A stretch of 62,563 nt of DNA from Papiliotrema nemorosa (Eukaryota > Basidiomycota > Tremellomycetes > Tremellales > Rhynchogastremaceae), in contig JASKOT010000054.1 of NCBI GenBank assembly GCA_032158125.1, forward strand, positions 1 through 62,563. The letters are read 5' to 3'. The notes beneath the pieces were generated by a model. The model saw nothing but the letters and a program-made list of their open reading frames with translations. It had not been told where the DNA came from and made no database searches. How positions within the stretch are numbered: position 1 is the stretch's first letter; the number at the start of each line of letters is the position of its first letter. Positions 35,752-46,503 of this stretch are shown here, piece by piece. The translations under genes and the position numbers were made by a program.

Positions 35752-37167
35752 ATGACTGAAAATACGCCGATTCGCAGACGATGGACGACTGAAGAGGATC
35801 GAGCATTGAGACAAGCTGTCGTCGAATATGGAGCCTCGAAAACATCGCGTTCCGTCTGGGTCAACATCAGTGGTCGAGTCGCCAACGAGAGAACGCCAAA
35901 GGTCAGTCACCCCTGTCGAGCATCAGCACAAGGTCGCTGACATTGAGATTAGGATTGCAAGAAACGCTGGTACCACACCTTGGATCCTGACCTGCGCAAG
36001 GGGCGATGGAGCTCAGAAGAGGATGCCCTTTTGCGCGATGCGTATGTCGAGCTTGGACCGCGCTGGAGAAAGATAGGCGAGTTCACCCCCTATATGGCTC
36101 TGATCGCAGCGATGCGCATACCTGGTCGTACAGATGAGCAGGTAGCCAAGAGGTGGAAGGATGTTCTCGCACCGGACCTAAAGCTGGAGGCACCGTGGAC
36201 CGATGAGGAAGACGCGTTGTTGTTGGACTTGTACGGGAGACTCGGGCCAAAATGGACTTTAATGTCAGATTATGTGGAAGGGAGGAATGGGATAGCCTGC
36301 AGGAACAGGTTTCGTCGGTTCAAGACGATGCGTAGGTGGTTGTATGGGTCCAGGCTGATGGAAGTTCAACTCGCTGGAGACGCTGACGGATCCCCATCAT
36401 CAACCCCCGACGTGCAGGCCCCTTGCGCCAGTGTCTCCACAAACGACCGCGCTTCACCATCCGAGGAAGCAAGAGAGTCGCCCGTGACGACTTTGAGCCT
36501 GAACGACTTTGGTTCTGGTGATTCTGGGGAGAGTGTGTCAAATGGACCCCTCGATCCAGCTCTACCTTTTGTTCAGCAGTGTGACATCGCTACATCGACT
36601 TCCTATCCCTCCACAAGATGCACCAACATTATCAACGCATCAGACACTGGCCCATCAACCACGACGCCGCTGCAGACTAGCCAAATGCATGGCGCCCATC
36701 CCCCGGTCCCCCTTGACCCCTCCACGCCCTCATCTCCTTCCGATCTAAACCAGTGGTTGGAGCATTTGCAATCAATGCCCGGTATCTCTGCCACATTCTT
36801 CCCCAGCCTGGTCGTCAACGAGGTCGATGCCGCACAGACACCTTTCCCCGAATGGCTCGATCGCATGATACAGGAAGCTCCCAGTACGCACGCCTCTCCG
36901 GCTATCTTGGACAATCTCAGCATCGTTCCAACCGGTCATCTTACCGTCCCTCCTCAAATCCCAGAGCCCAGTGCGCCGACGACATTACACATGCCCGACG
37001 TCGACCAACCGATCGAGAATGTCTGGGCATTGATACCCGCCCTCGAAAGTGGTCGAGGATATCTGACCTTGTCCACGAATCTCATTCGCCGCTTGATCGA
37101 CGACGCCGGAAGGCGGCCTAGCGGCTTGATGTCCACACCGAATACGGACCCCTGGATCGTGCCATGA
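35752..37167 (+). CDS. Three-repeat Myb DNA-binding protein (BAS1-like)
   Basis: This is a nuclear regulator with three Myb/SANT repeats. Exons are 35752-35901, 35953-36076 and 36110-37167, giving 443 aa. R1 is RRRWTTEEDRALRQAV with WVNISGRV and CKKRWYHTL; R2 is KGRWSSEEDALLRDAYVELG with WRKIAMRIPGRTDEQVAKRW; R3 is EAPWTDEEDALLLDLYGRLG with CRNRFRRF. The second intron begins with GC (GCGAGT...GCAG, 33 nt). Without removing it, R2 would carry 11 extra residues inside its recognition helix; removing it gives a perfect Myb repeat. The rest is Pro/Ser/Thr-rich and presumably the activation region. Yeast BAS1 regulates purine and histidine genes; the target here is unknown. Confidence 0.88.
36077..36109 (+). 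other. GC-AG intron in the Myb gene
   Basis: The intron runs from G|GCGAGT to GCAG, 33 nt, with a CTGAT branch-point-like sequence 7 nt before the acceptor. It is inferred because only its removal restores an intact second Myb repeat. Being 3n and free of stops, retention would insert 11 residues into the recognition helix. Confidence 0.75.
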
Positions 37168-37416
37168 AGGAGAAGGGTTGTACGATCCAAGTTAGTATAT
37201 CATGTCACCAATAGTATCCTACCACACTTCTTACGTGTCAACATCAATGAGCATTGCTCATCATCGACTCCTCGCTGCTCCTTTTGACTCAAAGCTCATG
37301 GCACTCAATCGGTGTGAGATTAGGGCGGAGATGCATATGTCTATAAATCGCTTATCACCAGAACACTACAAAGAGAGACCGACCTGTCGCCCTCGCAAGC
37401 TGCTCCCCAACGCTCC

Positions 37417-39382
37417 TCAATTTGCCAGCACGTACGACTTGGCGGCGTCCTTTTCAACATCCGATTGATCCACCTTTACAATTGGCTCGTCGTACGTCAG
37501 AGCAGCCTCGTCTCTTTCCCGCTCGTCATTCTCGTCGGCCAGCTGCTCGAATCGAAGAGACCTCTCGTTGGCCATGGCGGACTTTTCCGGGAAGATCAGA
37601 TAAGATGCAAAGTACATCACCCCGGCGATCGCATAGGTCAACGTGAAAGAGATGTAGAACATTCTCTGAGCGTTCAACGACATGCCGAGATGCTTCTTGT
37701 CGATCTGGGCAGCGAACGAAGGCAGACAGGGAAGCAGACTCAAGATGGTGACTGCGATCGCGCGGGGGTTGACCCCGCGGTAAAACCAATATCGACTGCT
37801 CGGGCTGCCGTCAAAGATGTCGTCCATGGAGAGGTTGCCTTTCTTGATCATGTAGTAGTCGACGCACATGCACGCCGCGACTGGAGTATCAGCAGGTACT
37901 CGCAGACATGCTGATCTACTCACTTGGTGCCAGCCAGTAGCCATAACCAGAAACTGCGCATCAGCCATCTCATCCAAATGTCTTGCTTACGGAATGTGAG
38001 GAGAGCTTGTGCGTTGTTAAGGACCTTCCACGGGATAATGCAAACACCCAGAAGGGTGCACAAGATCTGACCACGTCGGATAGTCATCCATCGAGGAAAG
38101 AGCGCAGACAAGTCTGAGCCAAAAGGTAGCGAGTTGGTGGCCAGGTTGACACCCAGGTACGCGATGGCCATGGCAAATGCGCACAAAAAGATACCAAACC
38201 TTGCCCCTCGGTTGTCGGGATATTGATCGAGCATGTAGGACATCACGTCCCACAGGTTCCAGAACGCTTTGCCGGTCATTTGCTTGCTTGCGGAAGCCAC
38301 AAGAATACCATACAGGCATGGTAGAGCCGAAGCGATGGGGTAGCCAATGAGTGTTGTCTAGTAGTCAGTGCGGCCGACGCTGGATGCTTACCCAGATCGC
38401 CGCAGACGGCTTGTTGGCATACCGGGTCATGTCGCCTTGGTTAACTGTCAAGGAAGAAGCAGCACCCAGGCCACTATTGAAGGCTCGAAGAACCAGCCAG
38501 GCGCGCGTGGTCGTCGTCAATGGGGTCGTCGACGTTGTGCGCAGATTGCTCCACCCGGCCCCTCCGTTCTTGACCATCCACCAGATGAGCACCGCATGCA
38601 TGGCGCCAAAGACAAAGATCGACTTGAAGGTGTAGAACCATTTGAGATCCCTCGAATGGACACAGGACAAGGCGAAGAATCCCACCATGAAAAGGATGAA
38701 TGAGACGAGGTCCCGTGTAGTAATGTCGGCCGACAGGGGCAGGGTGTTCTTCATCGTACCGTAAGAGGGCCAGATGGCGGTCAGGGCGACCGTCAGGCAT
38801 CTAGCTCCACTCTTGGTCAGTATAGTAATCATATGCCGATCTTTGGGATTTACTAATAAGAGTTTGTCCCGTTCCAGATGATGCACACAATGGCTCGCAT
38901 TCCGACGGCCATGTAGCTTCCCCACATGCCATATGTTGCTCTTGCAAATACTGGAAACTGATCGTCAGGGCAAGCCAAGACCGTAGATACTCACCCCAAT
39001 ATGGTATCTAGCGGGACCGCGACCATTGAGGACGATCAAAATGGTAATCAAGATATGTGATGTAGCCAAAGCCAGGTAGGCGTCGAGAGGGGGAGTGCCG
39101 ACAGAGATTAGACTTGACCCGGCGACCCAACTACCAGCACCGGCCGCATGGGCCAGCCAGAAGGCAAGGTAGGTCCATTGCGTCCACTTTCGGTCCCTGG
39201 GAGGCGACACAGCGAGATCGAGGTTTGTCCACTGTAGTTGGCATGTGTCCTTTAACATGGCTTACCCTTTTACCATGAAACTCGTCGTCCTGTCCCTTAG
39301 GAGGGGGAGCTTCCAGAAACTTGACCAACGCCTGGCGGCTGGTAAAGGCTTGTCGCATACTGGATACCTTGTCCGAGAACAT
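37417..39382 (-). CDS. NCS1-family permease (uracil/allantoin/thiamine-type)
   Basis: This is a plasma-membrane nucleobase-cation-symporter-1 (FUR/DAL subgroup). It starts at 39382 (MFSDKVSSMRQAFTSRQ). After the first intron it reads RWTNLDLAVSPPRDRKWTQW, then AGAGSWVAGSSLISVG in helix 1, AVGMRAIVCIIWNGTNSY in helix 3, and NQGDMTRYANKPSAAIW (family QGDMTRY hallmark). Then follow TLIGYPIASALPCLYG, NLATNSLPFGSDLSALFP and DYYMIKKGNL. The C-terminal cytosolic tail is acidic with Lys (IVKVDQSDVEKDAAKSYVLAN), a possible ubiquitylation region. About six short introns. It shares a 215-bp divergent promoter with the DHA2 transporter; that promoter holds paired GATA sites and a CGG-N7-CCG element. Likely cargo is a nitrogenous ring compound. 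Confidence 0.88.
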
Positions 39383-39449
39383 TCTATCTGGCGACTCGTG
39401 TCAAGAGCAAAGCAAATCGCTTGAATATATACCGCGTGTCCGAGGTGGT

Positions 39450-39468
39450 CTTATCAGCTGGAGATAAG
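39450..39468. promoter_or_regulatory. Inverted pair of GATA-factor sites
   Basis: CTTATC (39450-39455) and GATAAG (39463-39468) face each other with 7 bp between them, in the divergent promoter of the NCS1 permease and the DHA2 transporter. Paired HGATAR sites are the typical target of AreA/Nit2/Gat1-type nitrogen-catabolite regulators. Confidence 0.55.
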
Positions 39469-39472
39469 CGAC

Positions 39473-39488
39473 CTCGGATGGGTTCCGA
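39473..39488. promoter_or_regulatory. Candidate Zn2Cys6 operator CTCGGA-N4-TTCCGA
   Basis: The sequence reads CTCGGATGGGTTCCGA, that is CGG-N7-CCG. The same 6+6 arms with the same spacing recur at 45086 in the promoter between the two deacetylase-like genes. The likely ligand is the Zn2Cys6 protein encoded at 41701-43654. Confidence 0.55.
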
Positions 39489-39597
39489 AACCTCGGAAAC
39501 AAAGCGGCTGAGGCTGATACCATTGATAGCCATGCTGTTCCTCGGTTCATGCACTCGATGAAGGCGCATCGCATCTCCACGACTTGAAATTCGGACA

Positions 39598-41686
39598 ATG
39601 AAGACTGATGAGACGAACATAGGTGCCTGTGAAATGGCGATACAACCTGTCGATGACCCGCTCGACCAAACCGGTACCTCGCCGCTCCGGCGCGAGTTGT
39701 CCTTCCAGGACCAGTCGTCACGCTTGCCGTTTCGTCGGTTGCTAGTCATTTACCTCGGTATAGGTGTGTTTTGAGCGATATCATTAGCTAAGATCCAAGG
39801 ACTCGCCCTCGTTGTCGCGTTCATCGACCAGACGTCGGTCTCTACGGCGGCTCCGGTGATAGCAGACAGGCTAGGGGGGTCCAGCACAATGGCTTGGATC
39901 GGGACGTCATTCTTCGTGGCAAAGTAAGGAAGAACCATCTCGTCGCAATATTGATCTCAGCTGCGCTTTTCAGCTCGTCTACGGCCGCTTGTCCGACATC
40001 TTTGGCCGCAAGAATACTCTGCAAGTGGCTGTATTGCTTCTCGCCCTTGGGAACTTGCTTTGCTCGTTTGCAAAGACGCCAATACAGCTGTACATCTTTC
40101 GTGCGATCAGTGGTGTAGGCGGAGCTGGTATAACGAATATAGCCATGGTCATCGTGTGTATAGCGTCTGTTCTGCGCTCATGTACAGGTCTCCGATATCG
40201 TCCCACTACAAGATCGAGGACGGTATCAGGGGTTCATCACAGCTGCGACGTCGCTGGGCAATGCAATTGGGCCCTTTTTAGGGGGCGGTCTTGCTTCCAT
40301 AGGCCAATGGCGGTGGCTCTTCAGGTAAGCTTATCGTGGGTCATCGTTAAAAGCGCAGGACGACTTCGATGTTTGGTGTTCTAGTCATGGTCATGATCCA
40401 CCTGATCATCCCGCTCAAACCCGTCACGGGATCGATGAAGAAAAAGGCCTCGCAAATTGACTATCTTGGTGTCTTTCTGTCTGCGGCGGCGACCGTGCTG
40501 CTGCTGGTGCCGATTTCTGGCGGTGGATCAACCTTTGCGTGGAACTCGACTGTCGTGATTGTGTTGTTGATCATGGGAGCCTTGTGTGGTGTGGGTTTCG
40601 TCTTGAACGAAGCATTCGTCGCTCGTTTGCCTATCTTGCCTCGTGAGCTTTGGTGCCAGAGAATCACTCACAGGTCAGTCCGCCTCTTTTGTCATCAGAC
40701 CCCGCTCGCGGTCATGGTACAATCCTTCTTCATCGGTATCATTCTCTTTGGAGTGAGTACCTGGTGAGGCGTTGAGACTGAGCGTAGAACATCTACTACG
40801 TACCAGTGTACCTGCAATACGTTCTCGGCTATTCCTCGCTGGTATCAGGAGCTCTCGTCCTGGCATATACCCTCCCTCAGGCCATGTGGGGAGTCGCCGC
40901 TGGGTTCTACGTGTCGTCCACCAATCATTATAAGAGAGTCGTCGTAAGTCGGAGATGCTTTAGAATGGCTGCATATTGATGCTTCAGCTTGTAGGCGGGA
41001 TCTTATGGACCTTGGGGCTTGGGCTTCAGGTGTATTGGGATCACCGTTCCCACTTGGGACTGATTATTGGATTCCTCGAGATCACCTCGATCGGTGTTGG
41101 TTTCTGCATACAGACCAGTAGACCACCTCTCCCTCTGACAACTCGGAGCTGATGCATCAGCATTGGTGGCAGCACTGGCAACGACCGAGAACAAGGATCG
41201 AGCCGTCGTGACCGCTGGTCGAAACTTTTTCCGGACTCTGGGTGCCGCATTTGGACTTGCCAGTAGGTGCGAAGCGTCTTCAGACGACTCATGTGCAGCT
41301 GCAAACTCCATCTATCAGTCCGCGCTGCATAAAGGGTTGAAGAGCATTCCCGGCTTGAGTGCCGAAGACCAAAAAGCTGTGCTGAATGCTGCGTTGACCG
41401 AGCTGGACTCCGCGATAGCAGACAATGTCCGACAAGTCTATGCGCGGGCTTTGCGTAACGTCTTTGCGCTTTTCGCCGCGACTGCCGGGCTCAGTCTTGC
41501 AATGAGCTTCTTGATAAAGGTGTGTCGCGTGTAGATTTGGCTGACAACCAGGAAGTCAAATTCCGAGCCGATCCCGAAGGCTTGACAACTCGCAGTACAC
41601 CAGATCAGACGAGTATCGGGCTCGATCAGTCTCAGTCAGAACTGGAGAGTAAGACAGAGCTTCCATCAGTTTATAACGAAAAATGA
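39598..41686 (+). CDS. DHA2-type MFS transporter
   Basis: This is a multi-helix MFS exporter or importer of the drug:H+ antiporter-2 type. Ten exons start at 39598 (MKTDETNIGACEM). Spliced landmarks are GLALVVAFIDQTSVSTAAPV (motif C-like), AFQLVYGRLSDIFGRK (motif A), YIFRAISGVGGAGITNIAMV, GFITAATSLGNAIGPFLGG, QWRWLF, IDYLGVFLSAAATVLLLVPI, YYVPVYLQYVLGYSSLVSGA and VTAGRNFFRTLGAAFGLA. Intron 41263-41298 is 36 nt and in frame. The gene ends at 41686, only 14 bp from the end of the convergent Zn2Cys6 gene. It is adjacent to an NCS1 permease and catabolic enzymes. It could export a toxic intermediate or import a second substrate; neither is provable here. Confidence 0.85.
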
Positions 41687-41700
41687 TGCATCCTCATGCA

Positions 41701-43654
41701 TCAAGTGATCCAGTTGACGTCGGACCAGTCTATCCAACCTTCGACCTCGTTTATACCTTGTACGCCAAAGTCCAGCGTTGGAGGCGACTCAGCGTGGAGG
41801 AATGGCGTCAAACCCGATGGCCCGGCAAAGGGGTCTGTGATCGGGGTGGATACTTTTTGGGAAGCATCTGCAGTGATACTCAACGGTCGAGGCGCTCGGT
41901 CTCGAAGCAGCGATCTAAGAGTTTCGCGAGAGCTTGTCGAGCCGTCGCCACAGAGTGTCTCATCTGCGAGATGTTCAAAGAGTTCCGACAATTTGCGGCC
42001 CTGTGGAAAATGTTGCGCCAAAACAGCCAGTGTCGTCGAACATGCCCGGACAGCTCGGGAGGAAACGCGCTGGGGAATGACGTTGGGGTTGAGACTGATA
42101 CTGGAGAGATGAGCAGGTATACGACGCCGCCACGCACCAATGCAACAACGTGACACCGCTGATGAAAGCGTGTCGAGGGGTGACGCTTGATTGCTGACTC
42201 AGAGGCTGCTGATGGACTGTCCTGCCAAGCTGGCAATTAGCCTCGTCGCAGGATGACTCACCTCGCACGCTTCTGCTGCCGCCGATGCGCATAGGACCAC
42301 CCTCGTATCAGATGGCTCTGCGTCCAAGATGGACGGTCGGAGAGTGTACAGAACGCATCGAAGATACCGTATCTCAAACGCCTCGAGGGGGATGCCTATA
42401 CCATGTGGGGTGACGCGCGGTATGTCTTGTTTCCACTGGGAGAGTTCGGCGAGGAAGGATACAGTCGCTTCCACCGTGGGTACAGGTGCGTGAACCGAGT
42501 AGAACGTGGTGTGCACTCTGGACATGATCCTGTAGAGCTTGACCGAATGAATGGAAGAGGACAAGGATGTGGTAGGTTTTGAGAGGGACAGTCGGTACTC
42601 CGATACATCCTCAATGTCGAGAGGCAAATCGACGTCAATATCACCGTCCGAGATGCTAAATGGCTTGTCCTGAGCGAGCGAGATGAGTCTGTCGAAAGAG
42701 TAGGCCGTCCAGAAAATCCCCTTGCGCCGTTCGCACTCTTGGAGGCTCTGTCCCTGCCCTTCAGCAGCGCGGTGAAGATTTAGCTCGATACAGGTTCGCA
42801 TGGCGTGGCCGCCGAGTGACCAGTACGACAACCCCTGCTGAGAGCGGAAAGAGTAGAAGACTGCCAAGAGTAGTCCTTCTGCCGAGGTCAGTCCGCCTTT
42901 GTTGAGGACGGCATGAATATGACCCCACGCAGCGGCAAAGTACGAGCTCGAGGACACGGAGGAGGTTTGAGGGGCGAGTTGCGCAGCGATAGCTGATATC
43001 ATCCACACAAAGTATGCTTCGATTCGCCTTGTCCCTCCCACGACGCAAATCTCCTCTCTATCTATGTACCACTCGCGCAGAGTGTCCCAATCCAGGAAGG
43101 GATACCGAGAACGCATATGGACATGGACGAGGTGGAAGAGGGCGTCGCCGATGGAAGGGGAAGGAGGCGACATGGCGGCCGGAGCGCTTGAGGTCCTGCA
43201 ATCAGCTCAAACCCAGTCGTCACAGCCGAGGGGCCTACTCATCCACGAGCCAGGTGACATCAAAGCCTGTCTGGGGTAAACCTCCTGAGGAGGTGTCTTG
43301 TAAGGCCAATCGAGCTTCTAGATCCCTTATCTTTCTTTCCAGCGTTGATCGCTCGCAACTACCTCTCCTTTAGCCTTTGCTAATGATGAGGGCATACTAG
43401 ACGCACCTGGAGAGATGATTGTATCGTTCAGGATCGACAATACAGCTGAGGCGAGCCTTTATGCAGGCCTGGCATCTAGACATCATCCTGTTGTCAAGTC
43501 ACCGTTGCTAAACATACGTAGGAGCTTCCAGTGTCCGATTGCATCTCAGCTTTTTCGCCTTGCACCGCTGACATGCATTGCTGCACCGAGATCTCTTGCT
43601 TCGTGGAGGACCGCTTCCAGAGTCTGCTGGAGATGTAGCCGAGACACTTGACAT
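41701..43654 (-). CDS. Zn2Cys6 transcription factor, candidate cluster regulator
   Basis: This is a nuclear regulator. It starts at 43654 (MSSVSATSPADSGSG). The zinc cluster is split by an intron: ACQRCKAKKLRCNRTLEAPT joined to CQACIKARLSC, a perfect CX2CX6CX8CX2CX6C. A short coiled coil follows (STLERKIRDLEARLALQD). The Fungal_trans region includes YPFLDWDTLREWY, ISAIAAQLAP, AEGLLLAVFYSFRSQQGLSYW, GGHAMRTCIELNLHR and ERRKGIFWTAYSFDRLISL. The C-terminal part, after introns in which VTLLHCISLNPN is restored, ends WSDVNWIT. It sits amid an NCS1 permease, a DHA2 transporter, two PuuE-like proteins and an amidase. Only 67 bp separate its ATG from the stop of the upstream deacetylase-like gene, so its promoter lies partly in that gene. 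Confidence 0.87.
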
Positions 43655-43721
43655 GATGGTCGAACGCTAGGATGGGAGATTGCGGTTATCAAGGCTTATC
43701 TCGGGAGATCCGCACATTCAT

Positions 43722-44954
43722 TCACTCTTCTACGGCGGTCTGACTATATGTGGGTCCTACCTTCTCGTATGGAAACGTCTCTCTCCAGAAAGCAGCAATC
43801 TCGGAACGAGTGCAAACCCAAGCGTCCTCGTGTTGCGCTATGTATGCCATGAAGCGTTTCAACGCCATGATCCTCCCTGGTTTGCCCACGAATCGATTGT
43901 GCATCGCGATTGTCCTTCACGTCAAGCTCTGAAGTTTCGTGTGACTCACATCATCTTGGGCGCTCCAGCTTGCCCTTCAGCTCTGAGCGCGTCATACTCG
44001 GCCTTGAGCATCTCGAACCAATCATCAGGCTTGCTCACTCCTGCGCCCTGCGCTACAAAGACTACACGTCAGCGTGGTCCACACGAGACAGTCTCACATA
44101 GGTGGTCGTTGGTGCAGAGCGAGTAGGGCACCATGAGCAGGCCTTTATCCTCTACACCGTGCACCGCAGCGTAGGGATCTTGAACGTAATATGGCAGATC
44201 ATCTGCATAGGTGTCGGATGAGTAGACGAGGGGCACTCCTCGCTCCCGATGAACCTGGCGATCAGTCTGCAATCGCGCTGTTGCTCACCTCGGCTCTGGC
44301 AAGCTTCATCGAATGTGTTCCAGACCCGCAAAACCATCCAGTGGGGACATTGTCCAACCCGGTAGCGGCTTGAAGTCGAACAAACGATTTGGCTACATAC
44401 GCCTTGGCCGAAGCGAGATCATACCCATGCATCAGCCATCTGTCGCCGTGGCATGCTATCTTGGCAATCAGCCATGTGCTGTAGGTCGACCCACCTCGTG
44501 GCCGTCTTTGACGAGGAGCTTTGGCCAGTCGCCCGTGATATCAAAGGCTCTACCACATGTCCAGGTGGTCCATTTCCAGCCGTATTTGCGAAACAGCTTG
44601 TATAGTCGAGGTAGACCTTGGCGGATCCCCCATTCAAACTGTCGTATGTTAGGATGATTCACGGTGCAAGGTGGAACGGACCATGTCCTCGACCAAGGCG
44701 TCCCGCTTTCCTCCACTCGTCGCTGGTCTATTGTAGTGCAACTCGTGCAATGCCGCGCATGAACCATCATCACCGTTCCAAGGGGTGCGTTCTGCACCTC
44801 TACGATGTGAGCTGCCTCATTTCGTGTCGACCCACTCTTCATAGTTCAACACAAAGGATACTGCAATCGTCTTGCCGTTGGGCCATGCGGAGATGGGATC
44901 CGTTTGCCCATATCCGACGTAATTCCGGGGAGGTAGCCATTCTTCGACGCTCAT
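43722..44954 (-). CDS. PuuE/cyclic-imidase-like polysaccharide-deacetylase-fold hydrolase (copy A)
   Basis: This is a metal-dependent ring-opening amidohydrolase-like enzyme of the NodB/PuuE fold (allantoinase PuuE and fungal cyclic-imide hydrolases are relatives). It starts at 44954: MSVEEWLPPRNYVGYGQTDP. Conserved sites are SFVLNYEEGAERTPWNGDDG (NYEEGxE motif), FEWGIRQGLPRLYKLFRKYG, WTTWTCGRAFD, GHEIACHGDRW (the catalytic HExxxH-like site), GWFCGSG, YSSDTYADDLPYY and a C-terminal MHNRFVGKPGR. Five or more introns. All key residues are present, so it should be active. It is transcribed divergently from its diverged paralogue at 45193 across a 238-bp promoter. In Aspergillus nidulans a similar protein (HxnM) acts before an amidase (HxnN) in nicotinate breakdown, which fits the amidase next door. 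Confidence 0.85.
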
Positions 44955-45044
44955 TCTGCTCTCCCGACCAACACGATGAAAGACCACAAGGGAATGTACG
45001 AGACGAGCTTAGCACTCGTTCTACCTACTTGAATGCCTGGGTAC

Positions 45045-45109
45045 CTTATCTCTGCGGATTCCGGCTTCCGGAAGCGCCTTTCCCTCTCGGAACGATTCCG
45101 AGGCTTATC
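45045..45109. promoter_or_regulatory. Two GATA sites and a CGG-N3-CCG site
   Basis: In the 238-bp divergent promoter of the two deacetylase-like genes, CTTATC occurs at 45045-45050 and again at 45104-45109. Both are reverse complements of GATAAG. CGG-ATT-CCG lies at 45055-45063, an inverted triplet with 3-bp spacing. Confidence 0.5.
45086..45102. promoter_or_regulatory. Perfect palindrome CTCGGAACGATTCCGAG, candidate operator
   Basis: This is an inverted repeat with 7-bp arms (CTCGGAA/TTCCGAG) and a CGA centre, containing CGG-N7-CCG. It matches the element at 39473-39488 in both arms and spacing. It lies midway between the two divergent deacetylase-like genes, 1.4 kb from the start of the Zn2Cys6 gene. 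Confidence 0.6.
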
Positions 45110-45192
45110 TCGAGCTCGCAGAAGGGTTATGATTAAAGCGCTCCATCTACCCACACCCCCTTCTTCGACTGTACCACACTCGAGCACTCGGG

Positions 45193-46403
45193 ATGACCGA
45201 CAAGTACAAGGAAGAATGGCTGGAGCGAGAGCTGGTGGGGTATGGAATGAACCCCCCAAACCCCAAGTGGCCTGGAGGAGCAAAAGTCTGCGTCAGCTTT
45301 GTCGTCCAGTACTACATGGGTGCGGTGAGTTGAACGCAACGAAACTCATCGATGTCCCACTGACAGGCCCAGGAGACAAACATCCTGGAAGGAGACGACT
45401 CGTTTTGCACCGAGTACCTCGAGATACCCAAATCTCAGCCGGCAAACGCGAGGAATGAGAGCAGCGAGTTGATGTACGAGTTTGGAGCTAGGCAGGGAGT
45501 GCGAAGGTTGTTGGATCTGTTCAAGAGGTAGGTCGCTACCTTGTCCAGTGCTGAGACTATAGGCACAAGACATCAGTCACCTGGAACATTTGCAAGTCGA
45601 AGCCCTAAACGTGAGCTGACGGAACAGTCACCCGGGCGATCGAAAAGGATCCCTTTTGGGTCAAGCCGATCCTGGACTCTGGCGCCGAAGTGTCCTGCGG
45701 GGGATACCGTTACAAAGACCTGTTTTACACCGAACCCGAGCAGGAGGATGCCTGGGTACAAAAGAGCCTGGACATCTTTGACAAGATCGTGGGAAAACCT
45801 CCCCAAGGTGGGTGTCACTTTCTGCCTCGTTGACCTTGCAGGTTGGTTGTGTGAAAGACGATCCAACCTGTCCACCAAGCTGTACTCCCTGGCCCACCAA
45901 GAGCGACAGCTCCCCCTCACATACTCGTCCGATTCGTGTCAGGATGACCTTCCCTATTGGATCCCGTCTCCGACAAAGAAGGGTGGCCTGCTCATGATCC
46001 CCTTCTCCTACGACACCTCCGATTTGCGATTCAATATGAAAGGCTCGGGATGGGCGAGTCCAAAAGATTGGTTTGAGCACCTGGTACGTAGTGTGGCCGT
46101 CTGAGCTGATATCCTAGAAAGACACGTTCGACTGTCTGTGCGAGGAAGCCGATGAAGGAGAACCAAAGATGATGACCGTGTTGCTTCATCCCCACATAGT
46201 GGGAAGACCAAATAGGGCACTATGGCTCGAAGAGTGCGTCTTGGACCTTGGGCCAAACTGACATCAGGTTTATCAAGTATGTCGACTCCACATCCGCTGG
46301 CTGGATTGCAAGACGGATCGATATTGCCGAGCATTGGCAAACAATGTTCCCTTACAATTCAGAGACTGCGTTTGGTCAGACGCCAGTGGTGCCGTGCAAT
46401 TGA
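45193..46403 (+). CDS. Diverged PuuE-like deacetylase-fold protein lacking catalytic residues (copy B)
   Basis: This is a paralogue of the minus-strand neighbour. It starts at 45193: MTDKYKEEWLERELVGYGMN. Alignable landmarks are FVVQYYMGAAQE, MYEFGARQGVRRLLDLFK, SVTWNIF, GAEVSCGGYRY, YSSDSCQDDLPYW and MMTVLLHPHIVGRPNRALW; it ends GQTPVVPCN. Where copy A has NYEEG and GHEIACHG, this one has QYYMG and GAEVSCGG, so the metal/catalytic ligands are missing. Unlike a simple pseudogene, its frame is kept through six introns and the rest of the fold is conserved, which suggests a regulatory, structural or altered-specificity role. One intron (45592-45627) uses GC-AG (GCAAGT donor). It converges with the amidase gene, 100 bp apart. 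Confidence 0.8.
45592..45627 (+). other. GC-AG intron in the diverged deacetylase-like gene
   Basis: The intron runs from T|GCAAGT to AACAG, 36 nt, with CTGAC as branch point. The donor matches the GC-AG consensus. Keeping it introduces a TAA; removing it restores an alignment to copy A with a one-residue length difference across this segment. Confidence 0.75.
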
Positions 46404-46503
46404 CTTTTGCATTGGTAGTGATCTACTCAATAACACATCGCCTATGCATGGTTGAATGGCATGTTCAAGTGGTCCAGAGGTCCTAACCGCGCAGCGATCC
46501 CGT

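Noticed and set aside
40672..40700. A 25-nt GTCAGT...CAG intron in the DHA2 transporter
   Set aside because: Removal shifts the frame away from the conserved TPLAVMVQSFF; the segment is read as coding.
45611..45627. A 17-nt GT-AG intron (GTGAGCTGACGGAACAG) in copy B
   Set aside because: Too short for splicing; the 36-nt GC-AG intron beginning at 45592 explains the frame better.
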